From the NCBI GenBank assembly GCA_013289615.1, contig JABCZO010000021.1:1-64000 (forward strand): DNA of 64,000 bases, written 5' to 3'. A program made the position numbers and the translations under genes. Below, piece after piece: positions 25,274 through 34,594 of this stretch. Every line of letters starts with the position of its first letter. The first letter of the stretch is position 1. The DNA is from Gammaproteobacteria bacterium (lineage in GTDB: Bacteria; Pseudomonadota; Gammaproteobacteria; Steroidobacterales; Steroidobacteraceae). The notes beneath the pieces were generated by a model. That model did not search any database. It had not been told where the DNA came from and worked only from the letters and a program-made list of their open reading frames with translations.

Positions 25274-26584
25274 TCAATGGCGGGCGCCGAGCACCCGTCC
25301 GATCAGCTCGCCAAATCCGACGCGCGCGGCGCCGGCGCGCTCGCACCAGCCGCGCATGATCACCGCGTCGCCGTCTTCCAGAAAGTGACGCGTCTCGCCG
25401 TCGGGCAACGTCAGCGCTCGCTTGCCGCCGACCGACAACTCCAGCATCGAACCGGCTTCAGCGGCTTGCGGACCGGACTGCGTGCCGGTGCCGAGCAAGT
25501 CTCCGGGCCGCAGGTTGCAGCCGTTGATCGTGTGGTGCGCCAGCATCTGCGCAATGTTCCAGTAGGCGTGCCTGAAATTGGTGTGCGATAGTCGGCAGGG
25601 CTTCTGGCCGGCGCGGCGCATGGCCTCGGATTGCAACCACACCTCGAGTTGCAGGTCGATGGCGCCGCGCGCGCGCAGCTCGGTCGAATCCAGGTACGGT
25701 AGCGGTTGCGGATCATCCTCGGGCCGCATCCAGGGGACGCGGAACGGCTGCAGCGCTTCCCACGTCACGATCCACGGCGAAATAGTGGTGGCGAAGTTCT
25801 TGCCTAGAAACGGCCCGAGCGGCTGGTACTCCCAGGCCTGCAGATCGCGCGCCGACCAGTCGTTCAGCAGGCACAGCCCGAACACATTCGACTCGGCGGC
25901 CTCGATGCCAATCGCACTTCCCGGCTCGTTGCCGGCGCCGATGAACACGCCGAGCTCGAGTTCGTAGTCCAGTCGCCGGCTGGGAGCCAGCGTCGGTGCG
26001 CCGGCGGCAGTCTCGGAGCCGCCTGTGAATATCTGCCCAGACGGCCGCGGAAACTGCTGGCCGGAGATCGCGATCGAGGAGCAGCGGCCGTGATAGGCGA
26101 TCGGCATCCACTTGTAGTTGGGCAACAGCGGATTGTCTGGACGAAACAGACGACCGACCGCGGTCGCGTGATATATCGAAGTATAGAAATCGGTGTAGTC
26201 GCCGATGCGCGCCGGTAGCGCATATTGCGCCTCGGCCTGTGGCAGCAGGCACGATGTCAGCGCCGCACGCTGTGTCGAGCCCGAGCGCAGGGCGCGCGAC
26301 AACTCCAGGCGCAGCGCCGCCCAGGCCGCAGGTCCTGCCGCCATGAACTCGTTCAGCACCGGCTGCGCCACAGCGGCAGGCACGCCGAGCACCCCCGCCT
26401 TCAGCGCGGCCGCCAGATCCAGAACCTGATCCCCTATGGCGACGCCGCCGCGAAACGCCTCGCTGCTGCCGGCCCGGCGGAACACGCCCAGCGGCAGATT
26501 CTGTATCGTGAAATCCGTATCGGCGGCGTTAGCGGAGGCGACCCAGCTCTGCAGCCGCGGATCGTGGGTCTCATTCAGCGCCAT
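25274..26584 (-). CDS. fahA: Fumarylacetoacetase
   Basis: Hydrolyses fumarylacetoacetate to fumarate and acetoacetate, the last step of tyrosine catabolism. The 436 residues follow the eukaryote-like FAH layout: N-terminal SH3-like domain (FTIQNLPLGVFRRAG), then metal-site segments DYTDFYTSIYHATAVG, LDYELELGVFIG, LLNDWSARDLQAWEYQPLG and FATTISPWIVTWEAL. The C-terminal LLGTGTQSGPQ is also present. It begins 21 bases after hmgA. The length is near that of the human enzyme (419), clearly distinguishing it from the short FAHD hydrolases used in sugar-acid pathways. The ribosome site is weak, so translation may depend on coupling with hmgA. Confidence 0.95.
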   Translation of the reverse strand: MALNETHDPRLQSWVASANAADTDFTIQNLPLGVFRRAGSSEAFRGGVAIGDQVLDLAAALKAGVLGVPAAVAQPVLNEFMAAGPAAWAALRLELSRALRSGSTQRAALTSCLLPQAEAQYALPARIGDYTDFYTSIYHATAVGRLFRPDNPLLPNYKWMPIAYHGRCSSIAISGQQFPRPSGQIFTGGSETAAGAPTLAPSRRLDYELELGVFIGAGNEPGSAIGIEAAESNVFGLCLLNDWSARDLQAWEYQPLGPFLGKNFATTISPWIVTWEALQPFRVPWMRPEDDPQPLPYLDSTELRARGAIDLQLEVWLQSEAMRRAGQKPCRLSHTNFRHAYWNIAQMLAHHTINGCNLRPGDLLGTGTQSGPQAAEAGSMLELSVGGKRALTLPDGETRHFLEDGDAVIMRGWCERAGAARVGFGELIGRVLGARH

Positions 26585-26605
26585 GGCGGCTCACCGGCGG
26601 CGCCT

Positions 26606-27964
26606 TCAGCGCTGCCGCGGATTGAAGTGTTTTGCCAGCCCGTGCCAGCATTCCAGATAGTCGCTCTGCAGCAGCGCGGACTCGAGCGCGAAGCGGGTCG
26701 GGCGGATGACGCAGCGTGTCTCGAACATGAAGGCCATGGTGCCGGAAATGCGCTCGGGATGCGTGGTGTCCGCAGCGCTGGCAGTATCGAATGTCGCCGC
26801 GTCCGGACCGTGCCCGCTCATGCAGTTGTGCAGTGAGGCGCCTCCAGGCAGAAAGCCCTCCGCCTTGGCATCGTAGCTACCCTCGATCAGGCCCATGAAT
26901 TCGCTGGCGACATTGCGGTGGAACCACGGCGGACGAAAGGTATGCTCCATCGCCAGCCAGCGCGGCGGAAAGATCACGAAATCGATGGCGTCGACTCCCG
27001 GCGTGTCGCTGACCGATTGCAGCACCAGGAAGATCGATGGATCCGGATGGTCGTAGCTGATCGAGCCGATGGTGTTGAAGCGGCGCAGGTCGTACTTGTA
27101 GGGCGCCAGATTACCGCGCCACGCCACTACATCGAACGGCGAATGATCCATGTTGGCGCTCCACAGCCGGCCCATGAATTTTGCCACCAATTGATGCGGC
27201 TGATCGCGATCCTCGTACCACGCCACCGCTGTACGAAAGTCGCGCTCGCAGGCCAGCCCGTTGGAACCGATCGGTCCGAGGTCCGGCAACCGAAACGCGG
27301 CACCGAAGTTTTCACACACATAACCGCGCGCGGCCTGCTCGCCGAGCTCGACGCGAAAGCGCAGGCCGCGCGGTATCACCGCGATCTCCTGCGGCTCCAC
27401 CGCCAGCCGCCCGAGCTCGGTGGTAATCAGCAGCCGCCCGTGCTGCGGCACGAGCAGCAGTTCGCCGTCAGCACTGTAGAACGCGCGCTGCGTCATCGAA
27501 CGATTCGCGGCATAGACGTGGATCGCGCATCCGCTCTGTGCGTGTGCATCGCCATTGCCGCCCAGGGTCACCAGGCCGTCGATAAAATCGGTCGGCTGAT
27601 CCGGTATCGGCATTGGGTCCCAGCGCATCTGGTTCGGCGGCGCGCTCACACCGGAGAAATCCCCGCTGATGAATCGCTGCTCGAGCGGCTGAAACCGGCC
27701 ATGGGTTACTGCCGGCCGGATCCGATAGAGCCAGCTGTGTCGATTGAGACTGCGAGGCGCGGTAAATGCGGTACCGGACAGCTGCTCGGCATACAGGCCG
27801 TACGGGCAGCGCTGCGGCGAGTTGTGCTGCGGCAACGCACCGGCCAATGCCTCGCTGGAAAAATGATTGCCGAACCCGGTCAGGTAGCTCAGCTCGTGGT
27901 GCACGCGTGCACCGGTTTTCGCGTCCGCGCCCGCGCCCAGCCGCGGTTCCACGGTGCTGTTCAT
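26606..27964 (-). CDS. hmgA: Homogentisate 1,2-dioxygenase
   Basis: Non-haem iron enzyme that opens the ring of homogentisate to maleylacetoacetate. The 452-residue product begins [12 protein letters not shown] and soon shows [20 protein letters not shown], the family signature, and [20 protein letters not shown]. Iron-ligand regions are [18 protein letters not shown] (His and Glu) and [12 protein letters not shown] (His). The open frame runs 46 codons further upstream inside hpd, but ATG 27964 overlaps the hpd stop by four bases and has GGAAGG just before it, so it is the start. The mature length agrees with Pseudomonas HmgA (433-440). Confidence 0.96.
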   Translation of the reverse strand: MNSTVEPRLGAGADAKTGARVHHELSYLTGFGNHFSSEALAGALPQHNSPQRCPYGLYAEQLSGTAFTAPRSLNRHSWLYRIRPAVTHGRFQPLEQRFISGDFSGVSAPPNQMRWDPMPIPDQPTDFIDGLVTLGGNGDAHAQSGCAIHVYAANRSMTQRAFYSADGELLLVPQHGRLLITTELGRLAVEPQEIAVIPRGLRFRVELGEQAARGYVCENFGAAFRLPDLGPIGSNGLACERDFRTAVAWYEDRDQPHQLVAKFMGRLWSANMDHSPFDVVAWRGNLAPYKYDLRRFNTIGSISYDHPDPSIFLVLQSVSDTPGVDAIDFVIFPPRWLAMEHTFRPPWFHRNVASEFMGLIEGSYDAKAEGFLPGGASLHNCMSGHGPDAATFDTASAADTTHPERISGTMAFMFETRCVIRPTRFALESALLQSDYLECWHGLAKHFNPRQR

Positions 27965-29055
27965 GGCACCTTCCCCGCGCCCGGATCGAGCGACAGCACC
28001 CCGCGTCGCACCTGATCGAGTTCCAGCGATTCGAACAGGGCCTTGAAGTTGCCTTCCCCGAAGCCCTCGTTGCCCTTGCGTTGAATGATCTCGAAGAAGC
28101 ACGGGCCGACCACGTTCTGCGTGAAGATCTGCAGCAGCAGGCCCTGCCCCTGGGTCGGCGCACCGTCCACCAGGATGCGCCGCTCTCGCAGCCGCTCCAG
28201 GTCCTCGCCATGCCCGGCAACCCGCTGCCCGAGCGCCTCATAATAAGAGTCGGGCGTGTCCTGAAACTTCACGCCCTGCCCGCGCATCCGCTCCACGCTC
28301 GCGTAGATGTCATCGGTCCCGAGGGCCACATGCTGGATACCCTCGCCCTTGTAGTCGTGCAGGAATTCCTCGATCTGTGACTTGTCATCCTGGCTCTCGT
28401 TGAGCGGTATACGGATCTTGCCGTCTGGACTGGTCATCGCCTTGGAGAACAGGCCGGTGGCCTTGCCCTCGATGTCGAAATAACGGATCTCGCGGAAGTT
28501 GAACACCCGCTGGTAGAAGTCCGCCCAGGTCGTCATGTTGCCGCGGCTGACGTTGTGCGTCAGATGATCGATATAGGTGAGTCCGGCGCTATTGGACTGT
28601 TCGCTGGCAGCGGCACCCGGAATAGCAACGAAATCCACGTCGTAGATTTCCTGCGCGCCGTAGCGATCGACGAGGTAAAGATAGGAGCCGCCGATGCCTT
28701 CGATCACCGGAATGTTCAGTTCCATAGGTCCGATCGATCCTTTGGCCTCGGTCGCCCCGCGCTCGACTGCAAGCCGCAATGCCGCAGCAGCATCGCGCAC
28801 ACGAAACGCCATGGCATTGATCGACGGCCCGTGAGCTCCGCGAAATTCCGCCGCCTGGCCGCGCGGCTCCATGTTGAGGATGAAATCGATATCCCCCTGC
28901 TTGTAGCGCAGCACATGCTTGGAGCGATGGCGCGACACGGCGGTGAAGCCCATGGCTTCGAACTGCCTGCCGAGTGCGATTGGATCCGGGCTGGTGAATT
29001 CGACGAATTCGAAGCCGTCGGTACCTAGTGGATTGTCGTGCAGATCCTGGCCCAT
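27961..29055 (-). CDS. hpd: 4-Hydroxyphenylpyruvate dioxygenase
   Basis: Iron-dependent dioxygenase converting 4-hydroxyphenylpyruvate to homogentisate; first gene of the operon. The 364-residue protein has two vicinal-oxygen-chelate domains. Iron ligands are the histidine in [15 protein letters not shown] (about residue 167), the one in [14 protein letters not shown] (about 245) and the glutamate in [20 protein letters not shown] (about 325). This last segment is the HPPD hallmark. The start ATG has GGGGGTG shortly upstream. A TATAAT-like hexamer 46 bases before it may be the operon promoter. The length fits bacterial HPPD (355-370). Confidence 0.96.
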   Translation of the reverse strand: MGQDLHDNPLGTDGFEFVEFTSPDPIALGRQFEAMGFTAVSRHRSKHVLRYKQGDIDFILNMEPRGQAAEFRGAHGPSINAMAFRVRDAAAALRLAVERGATEAKGSIGPMELNIPVIEGIGGSYLYLVDRYGAQEIYDVDFVAIPGAAASEQSNSAGLTYIDHLTHNVSRGNMTTWADFYQRVFNFREIRYFDIEGKATGLFSKAMTSPDGKIRIPLNESQDDKSQIEEFLHDYKGEGIQHVALGTDDIYASVERMRGQGVKFQDTPDSYYEALGQRVAGHGEDLERLRERRILVDGAPTQGQGLLLQIFTQNVVGPCFFEIIQRKGNEGFGEGNFKALFESLELDQVRRGVLSLDPGAGKVP

Positions 29056-29080
29056 GGATCACCCCCGTGACCGTGGAGCC

Positions 29081-29106
29081 GCCGGCTCCAGTTGCCGGCG
29101 ATTATA
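29081..29106 (-). promoter_or_regulatory. Candidate -10 element and inverted repeat ahead of hpd
   Basis: On the minus strand a perfect TATAAT (29106-29101) lies between the lrp stop and the hpd start. Just downstream, two GCCGGC hexamers (29099-29094 and 29086-29081) form an inverted repeat separated by seven bases, which would sit in the early transcript. No good -35 hexamer is visible, so activation or MarR/Lrp control through this stretch is possible. This is a visual match only. Confidence 0.4.
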
Positions 29107-29127
29107 CACTGGTTTCATTTGTTACTA

Positions 29128-29592
29128 TCAGCCGTCGATCGGCAGGCCGGCATTCTTTACAACCGAACGCAGCAGGAAGCTCGAGTCCACCCGCGCCACT
29201 CCCGGCAGCTTGGTCAGGACCTTGCTGTGCAGGCGCTCGAAGTCGGCCGCGTCGCGCGCCACCACCCGCAGCACGTAGTCCGACTCGCCGGTGGTCAGGT
29301 CGCACTCGGTGACTTCCGGCACCGCCTGCACCGCCTGCTCGAACGCACCCAGATCCCGATCGGTCTGCCCCTTGAGGGTGATTCGAATGATGAAACCGAC
29401 CGTGATGCCGACCTTGGGCGGATTGAGCATCGCGGTGTAGCGCTCGATGACGCCGGCTTGTTCCAGCAGGCGCACCCTGCGCAGGCACGCCGATTCCGAC
29501 AGCCCGACGCTGGCCGCAAGCGCGGCATTGGACTGCTTGGCGTCCCGCTGAAGCTCGCGGAGAATCTTGCGGTCTGAGCGATCCAGTTGCAT
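29128..29592 (-). CDS. Lrp/AsnC-family transcriptional regulator
   Basis: A 154-residue regulator with the Lrp helix-turn-helix at the N terminus (LDRSDRKILRELQRDAKQSN, LAASVGLSESACLRRVRLLE, AGVIERYTAML). The C-terminal RAM ligand-binding domain includes GITVGFIIRITLKGQ, AVQAVPEVTECDLTTGESD and YVLRVVARDAADFERLH. It is divergent from alanine dehydrogenase across 141 bases, an arrangement like the AldR-ald pair of actinobacteria, so ald is its most likely target. It also lies just upstream of hpd on the same strand, so control of tyrosine breakdown cannot be excluded. The effector is probably an amino acid. Confidence 0.92.
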   Translation of the reverse strand: MQLDRSDRKILRELQRDAKQSNAALAASVGLSESACLRRVRLLEQAGVIERYTAMLNPPKVGITVGFIIRITLKGQTDRDLGAFEQAVQAVPEVTECDLTTGESDYVLRVVARDAADFERLHSKVLTKLPGVARVDSSFLLRSVVKNAGLPIDG

Positions 29593-29613
29593 GTCTGTTT
29601 AACATACAGCATT

Positions 29614-29674
29614 ATTTCGCAAGAATCTGCCATTTTTGCATCATATTGCGGCTCATTTCGCAATCGTCTGCCAT
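29614..29674. repeat. Two 20-bp direct repeats in the lrp-ald divergent region, candidate operators
   Basis: The pattern ATTTCGCAAnnnTCTGCCAT occurs at 29614-29633 and again at 29655-29674, identical at 17 of 20 positions and offset by 41 bases, about four helical turns. The second copy also forms an inverted repeat, ATTGCG at 29645-29650 against CGCAAT at 29659-29664. Two in-phase sites of this kind suit an Lrp-family octamer wrapping DNA. Both lie between the divergent start codons. The assignment to the adjacent regulator is inferred. Confidence 0.6.
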
Positions 29675-29733
29675 GCCGACGGTTCACAATGGTGGAACGA
29701 TCGGACCTGCAGCATGGCCACCGGGAGACAAGC

Positions 29734-30831
29734 ATGAAAATCGGCGTTCCCAAGGAAATAAAGATCCACGAGTACCGTGTCGGGTTGGTGCCGGCAGCGG
29801 TGCGCGAGCTCACCGCCGGCGGTCACCAGGTACTGGTGCAGACCGGCGCCGGCGCCGGCATCGACTGCAGCGACGAGGACTACCGCAATGCCGGTGCGCG
29901 CATCGCCGCCTCTGCCGAAGTGCTGTTCAACGATTCGCAGATGATCGTCAAGGTCAAGGAGCCGCAGCTGGGCGAATGCGCGCGCCTGCGGCGCGATCAG
30001 CTGCTGTTCACTTACCTGCATCTGGCGGCGGATCGTCCGCAAGCCGAGGCGCTGATCAAATCGCAATGCGTGGCGATCGCCTACGAGACCGTGACCGCTG
30101 CCGACGGCTCGCTGCCGCTGCTGATGCCGATGAGCGAGGTGGCCGGACGCATGTCCATTCAGGTCGGGGCGCACTACCTGCAGCAGGGCAACGGCGGCCG
30201 CGGCGTGCTGTTGGGTGGCGTGCCCGGCGTGACGCCGGCCAGCGTAGTCGTGATCGGAGCCGGCGTCGCCGGCACCAACGCCATCGAGATGGCGCACGGT
30301 CTGCGCGCCAATGTCACTGCAATCGATCGTTCGATTCGCCGCCTGCGCGAACTGGATCGCCAGTTCAATGGCGGCGTGCGCACGCTGTTTTCGACCGCCG
30401 ACACCATCGAGCGCGCCGTCGCCGATGCCGATCTGGTGATCGGTTCGGTATTATTGCCGGGCGCCGCCGCGCCGAAAGTGGTAACGGCGGCGATGATCAA
30501 GCGCATGCGGCCCGGCTCGGTGGTGGTCGACATCGCCATCGACCAGGGCGGCTGCTTTCAGACCAGCCGACCCACGACACATGCAGCGCCGACCTATGTG
30601 GTCGACGGCGTTATTCACTATTGCGTCACCAACATGCCCGGCGCTCTGCCGCGCACGTCCGCGTTCGCACTCAACAACGCGACGCTGCCGTACGTGAAGG
30701 CGCTGGCGGACAAGGGCTGGGAGCGCGCCACGGCGGACGACGCCGGACTGGCCGCCGGCCTTAACATCGTTCACGGCGCGGTGGTGCATCCGGCGGTGGC
30801 GCACGAGCTCGGGTTGGCTGTGGCCGCGTGA
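29734..30831 (+). CDS. ald: Alanine dehydrogenase
   Basis: NAD-dependent enzyme that interconverts L-alanine and pyruvate plus ammonia. The 365 residues open MKIGVPKEIKIHEYRVGLVP and contain the substrate-site regions MIVKVKEPQ and LLFTYLHLAAD. The nucleotide fold follows (VVVIGAGVAGTNAIEMAHGL), with VVDIAIDQGGCFQTSRPTTH and YCVTNMPGALPRTSAFALNN. ATG 29734 has GGGAG seven bases upstream; the open frame reaches back to 29587, but those codons cross the operator repeats and have no similarity. Divergent from the Lrp-family gene, its probable regulator. It can supply pyruvate from alanine or recycle ammonia. Confidence 0.95.
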   Translation: MKIGVPKEIKIHEYRVGLVPAAVRELTAGGHQVLVQTGAGAGIDCSDEDYRNAGARIAASAEVLFNDSQMIVKVKEPQLGECARLRRDQLLFTYLHLAADRPQAEALIKSQCVAIAYETVTAADGSLPLLMPMSEVAGRMSIQVGAHYLQQGNGGRGVLLGGVPGVTPASVVVIGAGVAGTNAIEMAHGLRANVTAIDRSIRRLRELDRQFNGGVRTLFSTADTIERAVADADLVIGSVLLPGAAAPKVVTAAMIKRMRPGSVVVDIAIDQGGCFQTSRPTTHAAPTYVVDGVIHYCVTNMPGALPRTSAFALNNATLPYVKALADKGWERATADDAGLAAGLNIVHGAVVHPAVAHELGLAVAA

Positions 30832-31025
30832 TTCAGCGGGAAAAAAAGGAGCGGCGCCCGTTACCTTGCAAGTTCGGCGCAGTGATGCGGGGGTTGCACC
30901 TTTCAGGCCGAGCAGGAACTTCGATCAACAAGGCCGTCGCCGCCGCTCCACTGGAAAGCAGGCAAAAGTAAGTATATCCGCAGCTCGAGTACGCAACCAA
31001 CGATCGTTTCGCTGCACTCCCACCA

Positions 31026-31066
31026 GCCGATGCCACCTAGCCGACGCCACCTAGCCGACGCCACCC
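31026..31066. repeat. Three tandem copies of a 14-bp unit at the 3' end of gabD
   Basis: The unit GCCGAtGCCACCTA (second and third copies have C for the lower-case base) repeats at 31026-31039, 31040-31053 and 31054-31066, the last copy ending CCC. The middle copy supplies the TAG stop of the minus-strand gabD gene and the third encodes its last residues, so copy-number change by slippage would shift the C terminus. The 14-base period is not a multiple of three. Confidence 0.8.
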
Positions 31067-32505
31067 TGGCACAGGTACTTCAGGTCGAGATATTCGTCGA
31101 TCCCGTATTGTGAACCTTCGCGCCCCATCCCGGACTGCTTCACACCGCCAAACGGCGCTACGGCGGTGCTGATCATTCCGGTGTTGATACCGACTATACC
31201 GCACTCGAGCGCACTCGAAACACGCCACACCCGGCCGACGTCGCGCGCATAAAAATACGCTGCCAGGCCGAATTCTGTATCGTTCGCCATACAAATCGCG
31301 TCTGCCTCGTGTGTAAAGCGAAACAATGGCGCAACAGGTCCGAATACTTCCTCTCGCGCGAGGCGCATGCTCCCGCGTACGTCGGCCAGCACCGTGGGCT
31401 CATAATAGGTGCGTCCGAGGGCGTGCCGGCGGCCACCGATGATCACGCGTGCGCCCTGACCCACGGCATCACCCACCAGTTCCTCGACTTTGGATAGCGC
31501 CGGCATGTCGATCAGTGGTCCCTGCTCGACCCCGGCATCCATGCCGTTACCCACCTTGAGTTTCGCCACCGCGGCGGCCAGCTTTTTTGCGAAAACCTCG
31601 TAGATCCCGTCCTGAACCAGCAGTCGATTCGCACACACGCAGGTCTGGCCGGTATTGCGGTACTTCGACACCATCGCCCCTTCGACCGCGGCGTCGATGT
31701 CGGCATCGTCGAACACGATGAACGGCGCATTGCCGCCGAGCTCGAGCGACATGCGCTTCAACGTCGGCACGCACTGCGCGGCCAGCGTGCGGCCGGTCTC
31801 GGTCGAGCCGGTGAAACTGAATTTGCGCACGATCGGATTTCTGGTGAGTTCGCCGCCGATCGCGCGTGCATCGCCGGTGACGACACTGCACACACCGGCC
31901 GGCACACCGGCGCGCGCAGCGAGTTCGGCCATCGCTAGCGCGGAAAGCGGTGTCTGCAGCGCCGGCTTGACTATGATGGTGCAGCCGGCCGCCAGTGCCG
32001 GCCCCACTTTCCGGGTGATCATGGCCGCCGGGAAATTCCACGGCGTGATCGCGGCGCACACGCCGACCGGTTCGCGCAGCACGATGATGCGCTTGTCGGC
32101 CCAGGGCGAAGCAAGGACGTCGCCGTCGATGCGCCGCGCCTGCTCGGCAAACCACTCGATGAAGGACGCCGCGTAGCCGATTTCCCCGCGCGACTCCGTC
32201 AACGGCTTGCCCTGCTCGCTGGTCATCAGGCAGGCGAGGTCCTCCTGATTCGCCAGCATCAGCTCGTACCATCGCCGCAGCAAGCGCGCGCGATTCTCGC
32301 CAGTCCTGGCGCGCCAGGGGCCGAATGCACGGTTGGCCGCTTCGATGGCGCGAAGCGTTTCGGCCGCTCCCGCATAGGGCACCGTCGACAGCAGATCTCC
32401 GGTTGCCGGATTGCGCACCTCGCGCACGGCGCCGCTGTCGGCCCCGACCCATTGACCGTCGATGAAACACTGGCTCTTGAGCAGGCTCGAGTCTTTGAGA
32501 TGCAT
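31051..32505 (-). CDS. gabD: Succinate-semialdehyde dehydrogenase, GabD-like
   Basis: NAD(P)-dependent aldehyde dehydrogenase that oxidises succinate semialdehyde to succinate, the exit of GABA breakdown. The 484 residues start MHLKDSSLLKSQCFIDGQWV, a GabD-type N terminus. The motifs are PWNFPAAMITRKVGPALAAG, FTGSTETGR, general base E255 (LELGGNAP), nucleophile C289 (NTGQTCVCAN) and the C-terminal FGGVKQSGMGREGSQYGIDEY. ATG 32505 follows AGGAATAATC; a codon 18 bases upstream is in frame but unnecessary. No GABA transaminase gene is adjacent, although the Puu genes 20 kb away would produce GABA. Glutarate semialdehyde is an alternative substrate in this subfamily. Confidence 0.9.
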   Translation of the reverse strand: MHLKDSSLLKSQCFIDGQWVGADSGAVREVRNPATGDLLSTVPYAGAAETLRAIEAANRAFGPWRARTGENRARLLRRWYELMLANQEDLACLMTSEQGKPLTESRGEIGYAASFIEWFAEQARRIDGDVLASPWADKRIIVLREPVGVCAAITPWNFPAAMITRKVGPALAAGCTIIVKPALQTPLSALAMAELAARAGVPAGVCSVVTGDARAIGGELTRNPIVRKFSFTGSTETGRTLAAQCVPTLKRMSLELGGNAPFIVFDDADIDAAVEGAMVSKYRNTGQTCVCANRLLVQDGIYEVFAKKLAAAVAKLKVGNGMDAGVEQGPLIDMPALSKVEELVGDAVGQGARVIIGGRRHALGRTYYEPTVLADVRGSMRLAREEVFGPVAPLFRFTHEADAICMANDTEFGLAAYFYARDVGRVWRVSSALECGIVGINTGMISTAVAPFGGVKQSGMGREGSQYGIDEYLDLKYLCQGGVG

Positions 32506-32622
32506 GATTATTCCTGGGGCCATTGCGGGACGCGGTGAATGATACCGCCGGTGTCGGCCCGCCTGGTACGCTGAGGCGATGAATCTTCGCCGGACACCGG
32601 CCAGGGCCGCGCTTAGGTCATA

Positions 32623-33411
32623 ATGTCACGCAGTCGCCCTTTCAAGAGCGCGCTCATGAACGAAAATTCGAGCAGCCGGCAACCAGCTCCGACAAGCGCC
32701 GCGCAGGGCGGCCGTCGCCGCCTGATCCTGCCGCACCCGATCGCGGACCTCGGCCGCGTACACCCGGAACTCGAACGCGACATGATGGCGCGGCTAGGCC
32801 CTGACTGCGTATTCATGATGGGCGACAACCCGGTATTGCCGAAGATGCCGGAGAAGCCGCAGCTGATGGATTTCTTCAATCTTCGGTTCACCGCATTCAC
32901 GCGCGACCACCTGCTGCAAAGTGCCATGCTGGCGCTGAGATCCGGACTGGAAGAAAAGGTGGTGCTCGCCTGCCTGCTGCACGACATAGCCAATGGAGCC
33001 CTGATACGCACCGATCACGGCTACTGGGGCGCGCAGCTGATCGAGCCCTACGTCAGCGAGGAAATCAGCTGGGCGGTTCGCTATCACCAGGCGCTGCGCT
33101 TCTTCCCGGACGAGTCGGTCGGATATGAATATCCGCAAGCCTACCGCGAATTCTTCGGACCCGAGTACCAGCCTTCGGCGTATGTATGGGAGGCGTACGA
33201 ACAGGCCAGGAACCATCGCTGGTACATGACCGCGAGATTGATCACGCTGAACGACGCCTATGCGTTTGATCCCAACGTAGTGGTCGACCCGGAGGAATTC
33301 ACCGATGTGATCGGCCGGCACTTCAGGCAGCCCGCCGCGGGACTGGGCTTTGACAATTCGCCGGTGGCCCACATGTGGCGCACGATGATATGGCCCAACA
33401 ATCTGCTATGA
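32623..33411 (+). CDS. HD-domain metalloprotein of unknown function
   Basis: A 262-residue protein with an HD metal-binding fold: a first histidine in FTRDHLLQSAML, the HD pair in CLLHDIANGALI, a following histidine in RTDHGYWGAQLIEPYV, another in AVRYHQALRFF, and an aspartate in LITLNDAYAF. This spacing of ligands resembles the compact HD enzymes that include PhnZ-type and inositol-oxygenase-type diiron oxygenases, as well as hydrolases, and sequence alone does not decide. Its residues RRLILPHPIADLGRVHPELE to MMGDNPVLPKMPEKP are outside the HD core. It is followed 52 bases later by a Gfo/Idh/MocA dehydrogenase on the same strand. No signal peptide. Confidence 0.72.
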   Translation: MSRSRPFKSALMNENSSSRQPAPTSAAQGGRRRLILPHPIADLGRVHPELERDMMARLGPDCVFMMGDNPVLPKMPEKPQLMDFFNLRFTAFTRDHLLQSAMLALRSGLEEKVVLACLLHDIANGALIRTDHGYWGAQLIEPYVSEEISWAVRYHQALRFFPDESVGYEYPQAYREFFGPEYQPSAYVWEAYEQARNHRWYMTARLITLNDAYAFDPNVVVDPEEFTDVIGRHFRQPAAGLGFDNSPVAHMWRTMIWPNNLL

Positions 33412-33463
33412 CTCACGCGGCATTCGCACCCATGGCGGGCGTCGGCCGCGAGGTGTATCGATC

Positions 33464-34594
33464 GTGAGTGCTCGCCTGCATGCCGGCATCGTCGGCGGCG
33501 GCCGCGGCGCCTTCATCGGCTCGGTGCATCGCATCGCGGCCGAACTGGATGCACAGGCACTCGTGGTCGCCGGTGCAATGTCGGCCGATCCGCAGAACGC
33601 GCGCGACAGCGCGGCGGCGTGGAACCTCGCGCGCTGCTATGAATCCTACCTCGACATGGCGCGCGCCGAGGCGGCGCGTCAGGACGGCATCGATTTTGTC
33701 ATCATCGCTACCCCGAACCACCTGCACCTGCCGATGGCCAGGGCATTTCTCGAGGCCGGCATTCATGTGATCTGCGACAAGCCGTTGACCGCGACACTGG
33801 CGGAGGCCGAGCAGTTGCTGCAGCTGGTGCGGCGAAGCAAGGCGTTGTTCGCGCTGACCCACAACTACACCGGCTATCCGGCCGTGCGTCAGGCACGGGC
33901 AATGATGCGCGACGGACTGATCGGCGAGGTACGCAAAGTACTGGTCGAGTACCAGCAGGATTGGCTGATGGAAGCCGTGGAGCACAGCGGCAACAAGCAG
34001 GCCGTCTGGCGCACCGATCCGGCGCGCGCCGGGCCGAGCGGCTGCCTGGGAGACATCGGCACGCACGCGGAAAATCTGCTGCAGTTCGTTACCGGCCTTT
34101 CGATTCGCGCGCTGTGCGCCGACCTGACCAGCTTTGTCCAGGGGCGGCGGCTGGAGGATGACGCCAACCTGCTGCTGCGGCTGGAGGGCGGCGCCAAGGG
34201 CATGATGGTGTGCTCGCAGGTCGCCTGCGGCGAGGAGAACAACCTGGCTATTCGTATCTATGGCACCAGGGCCGGGCTCGAATGGCATCAGCAGGAGCCC
34301 AATACGCTGCTGCACAAGCCCGCCGGCGAACCCTGGCGCCTGCTGCGCGCAGCCCATGGTTATCTGGATGCCAGCGCCCAGGCTTCGACGCGCACCCCGG
34401 CCGGCCATCCGGAGGGCTATCTGGAGGCGTTCGCAAACATCTACCGCGCTTTTATCGCCGACGTCCTGCAGCTGCGGACGGGTCAGGCGCCGCGCGGCGG
34501 TTACCCGACCGCGCAGGATGGCGTTCGCGGGCTGCGTTTCGTCGCCGCAGCGCTGGAAAGCGCAAAGCGCGGCTCGCAGTGGGTCGAGGTCTAG
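33464..34594 (+). CDS. Gfo/Idh/MocA-family oxidoreductase
   Basis: NAD(P)-dependent dehydrogenase of the family that handles sugars, inositols and related polyols. Of 376 residues, the N-terminal Rossmann part shows [20 protein letters not shown] (residues 5-24) and the dinucleotide-site segment [20 protein letters not shown]. The diagnostic [20 protein letters not shown] contains the catalytic Lys of the EKP-type motif. The C-terminal sheet has [20 protein letters not shown] with the conserved Asp and His. It starts with GTG and is probably transcribed with the HD gene. Its TAG stop is the same CTAG tetranucleotide that gives the convergent transporter its TAG. The substrate is unknown. Confidence 0.86.
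   Translation: MSARLHAGIVGGGRGAFIGSVHRIAAELDAQALVVAGAMSADPQNARDSAAAWNLARCYESYLDMARAEAARQDGIDFVIIATPNHLHLPMARAFLEAGIHVICDKPLTATLAEAEQLLQLVRRSKALFALTHNYTGYPAVRQARAMMRDGLIGEVRKVLVEYQQDWLMEAVEHSGNKQAVWRTDPARAGPSGCLGDIGTHAENLLQFVTGLSIRALCADLTSFVQGRRLEDDANLLLRLEGGAKGMMVCSQVACGEENNLAIRIYGTRAGLEWHQQEPNTLLHKPAGEPWRLLRAAHGYLDASAQASTRTPAGHPEGYLEAFANIYRAFIADVLQLRTGQAPRGGYPTAQDGVRGLRFVAAALESAKRGSQWVEV

Noticed and set aside
26918..28015. 365-codon plus-strand frame opposite hmgA
   Set aside because: No recognisable domain, and the opposite strand encodes an unmistakable homogentisate dioxygenase.
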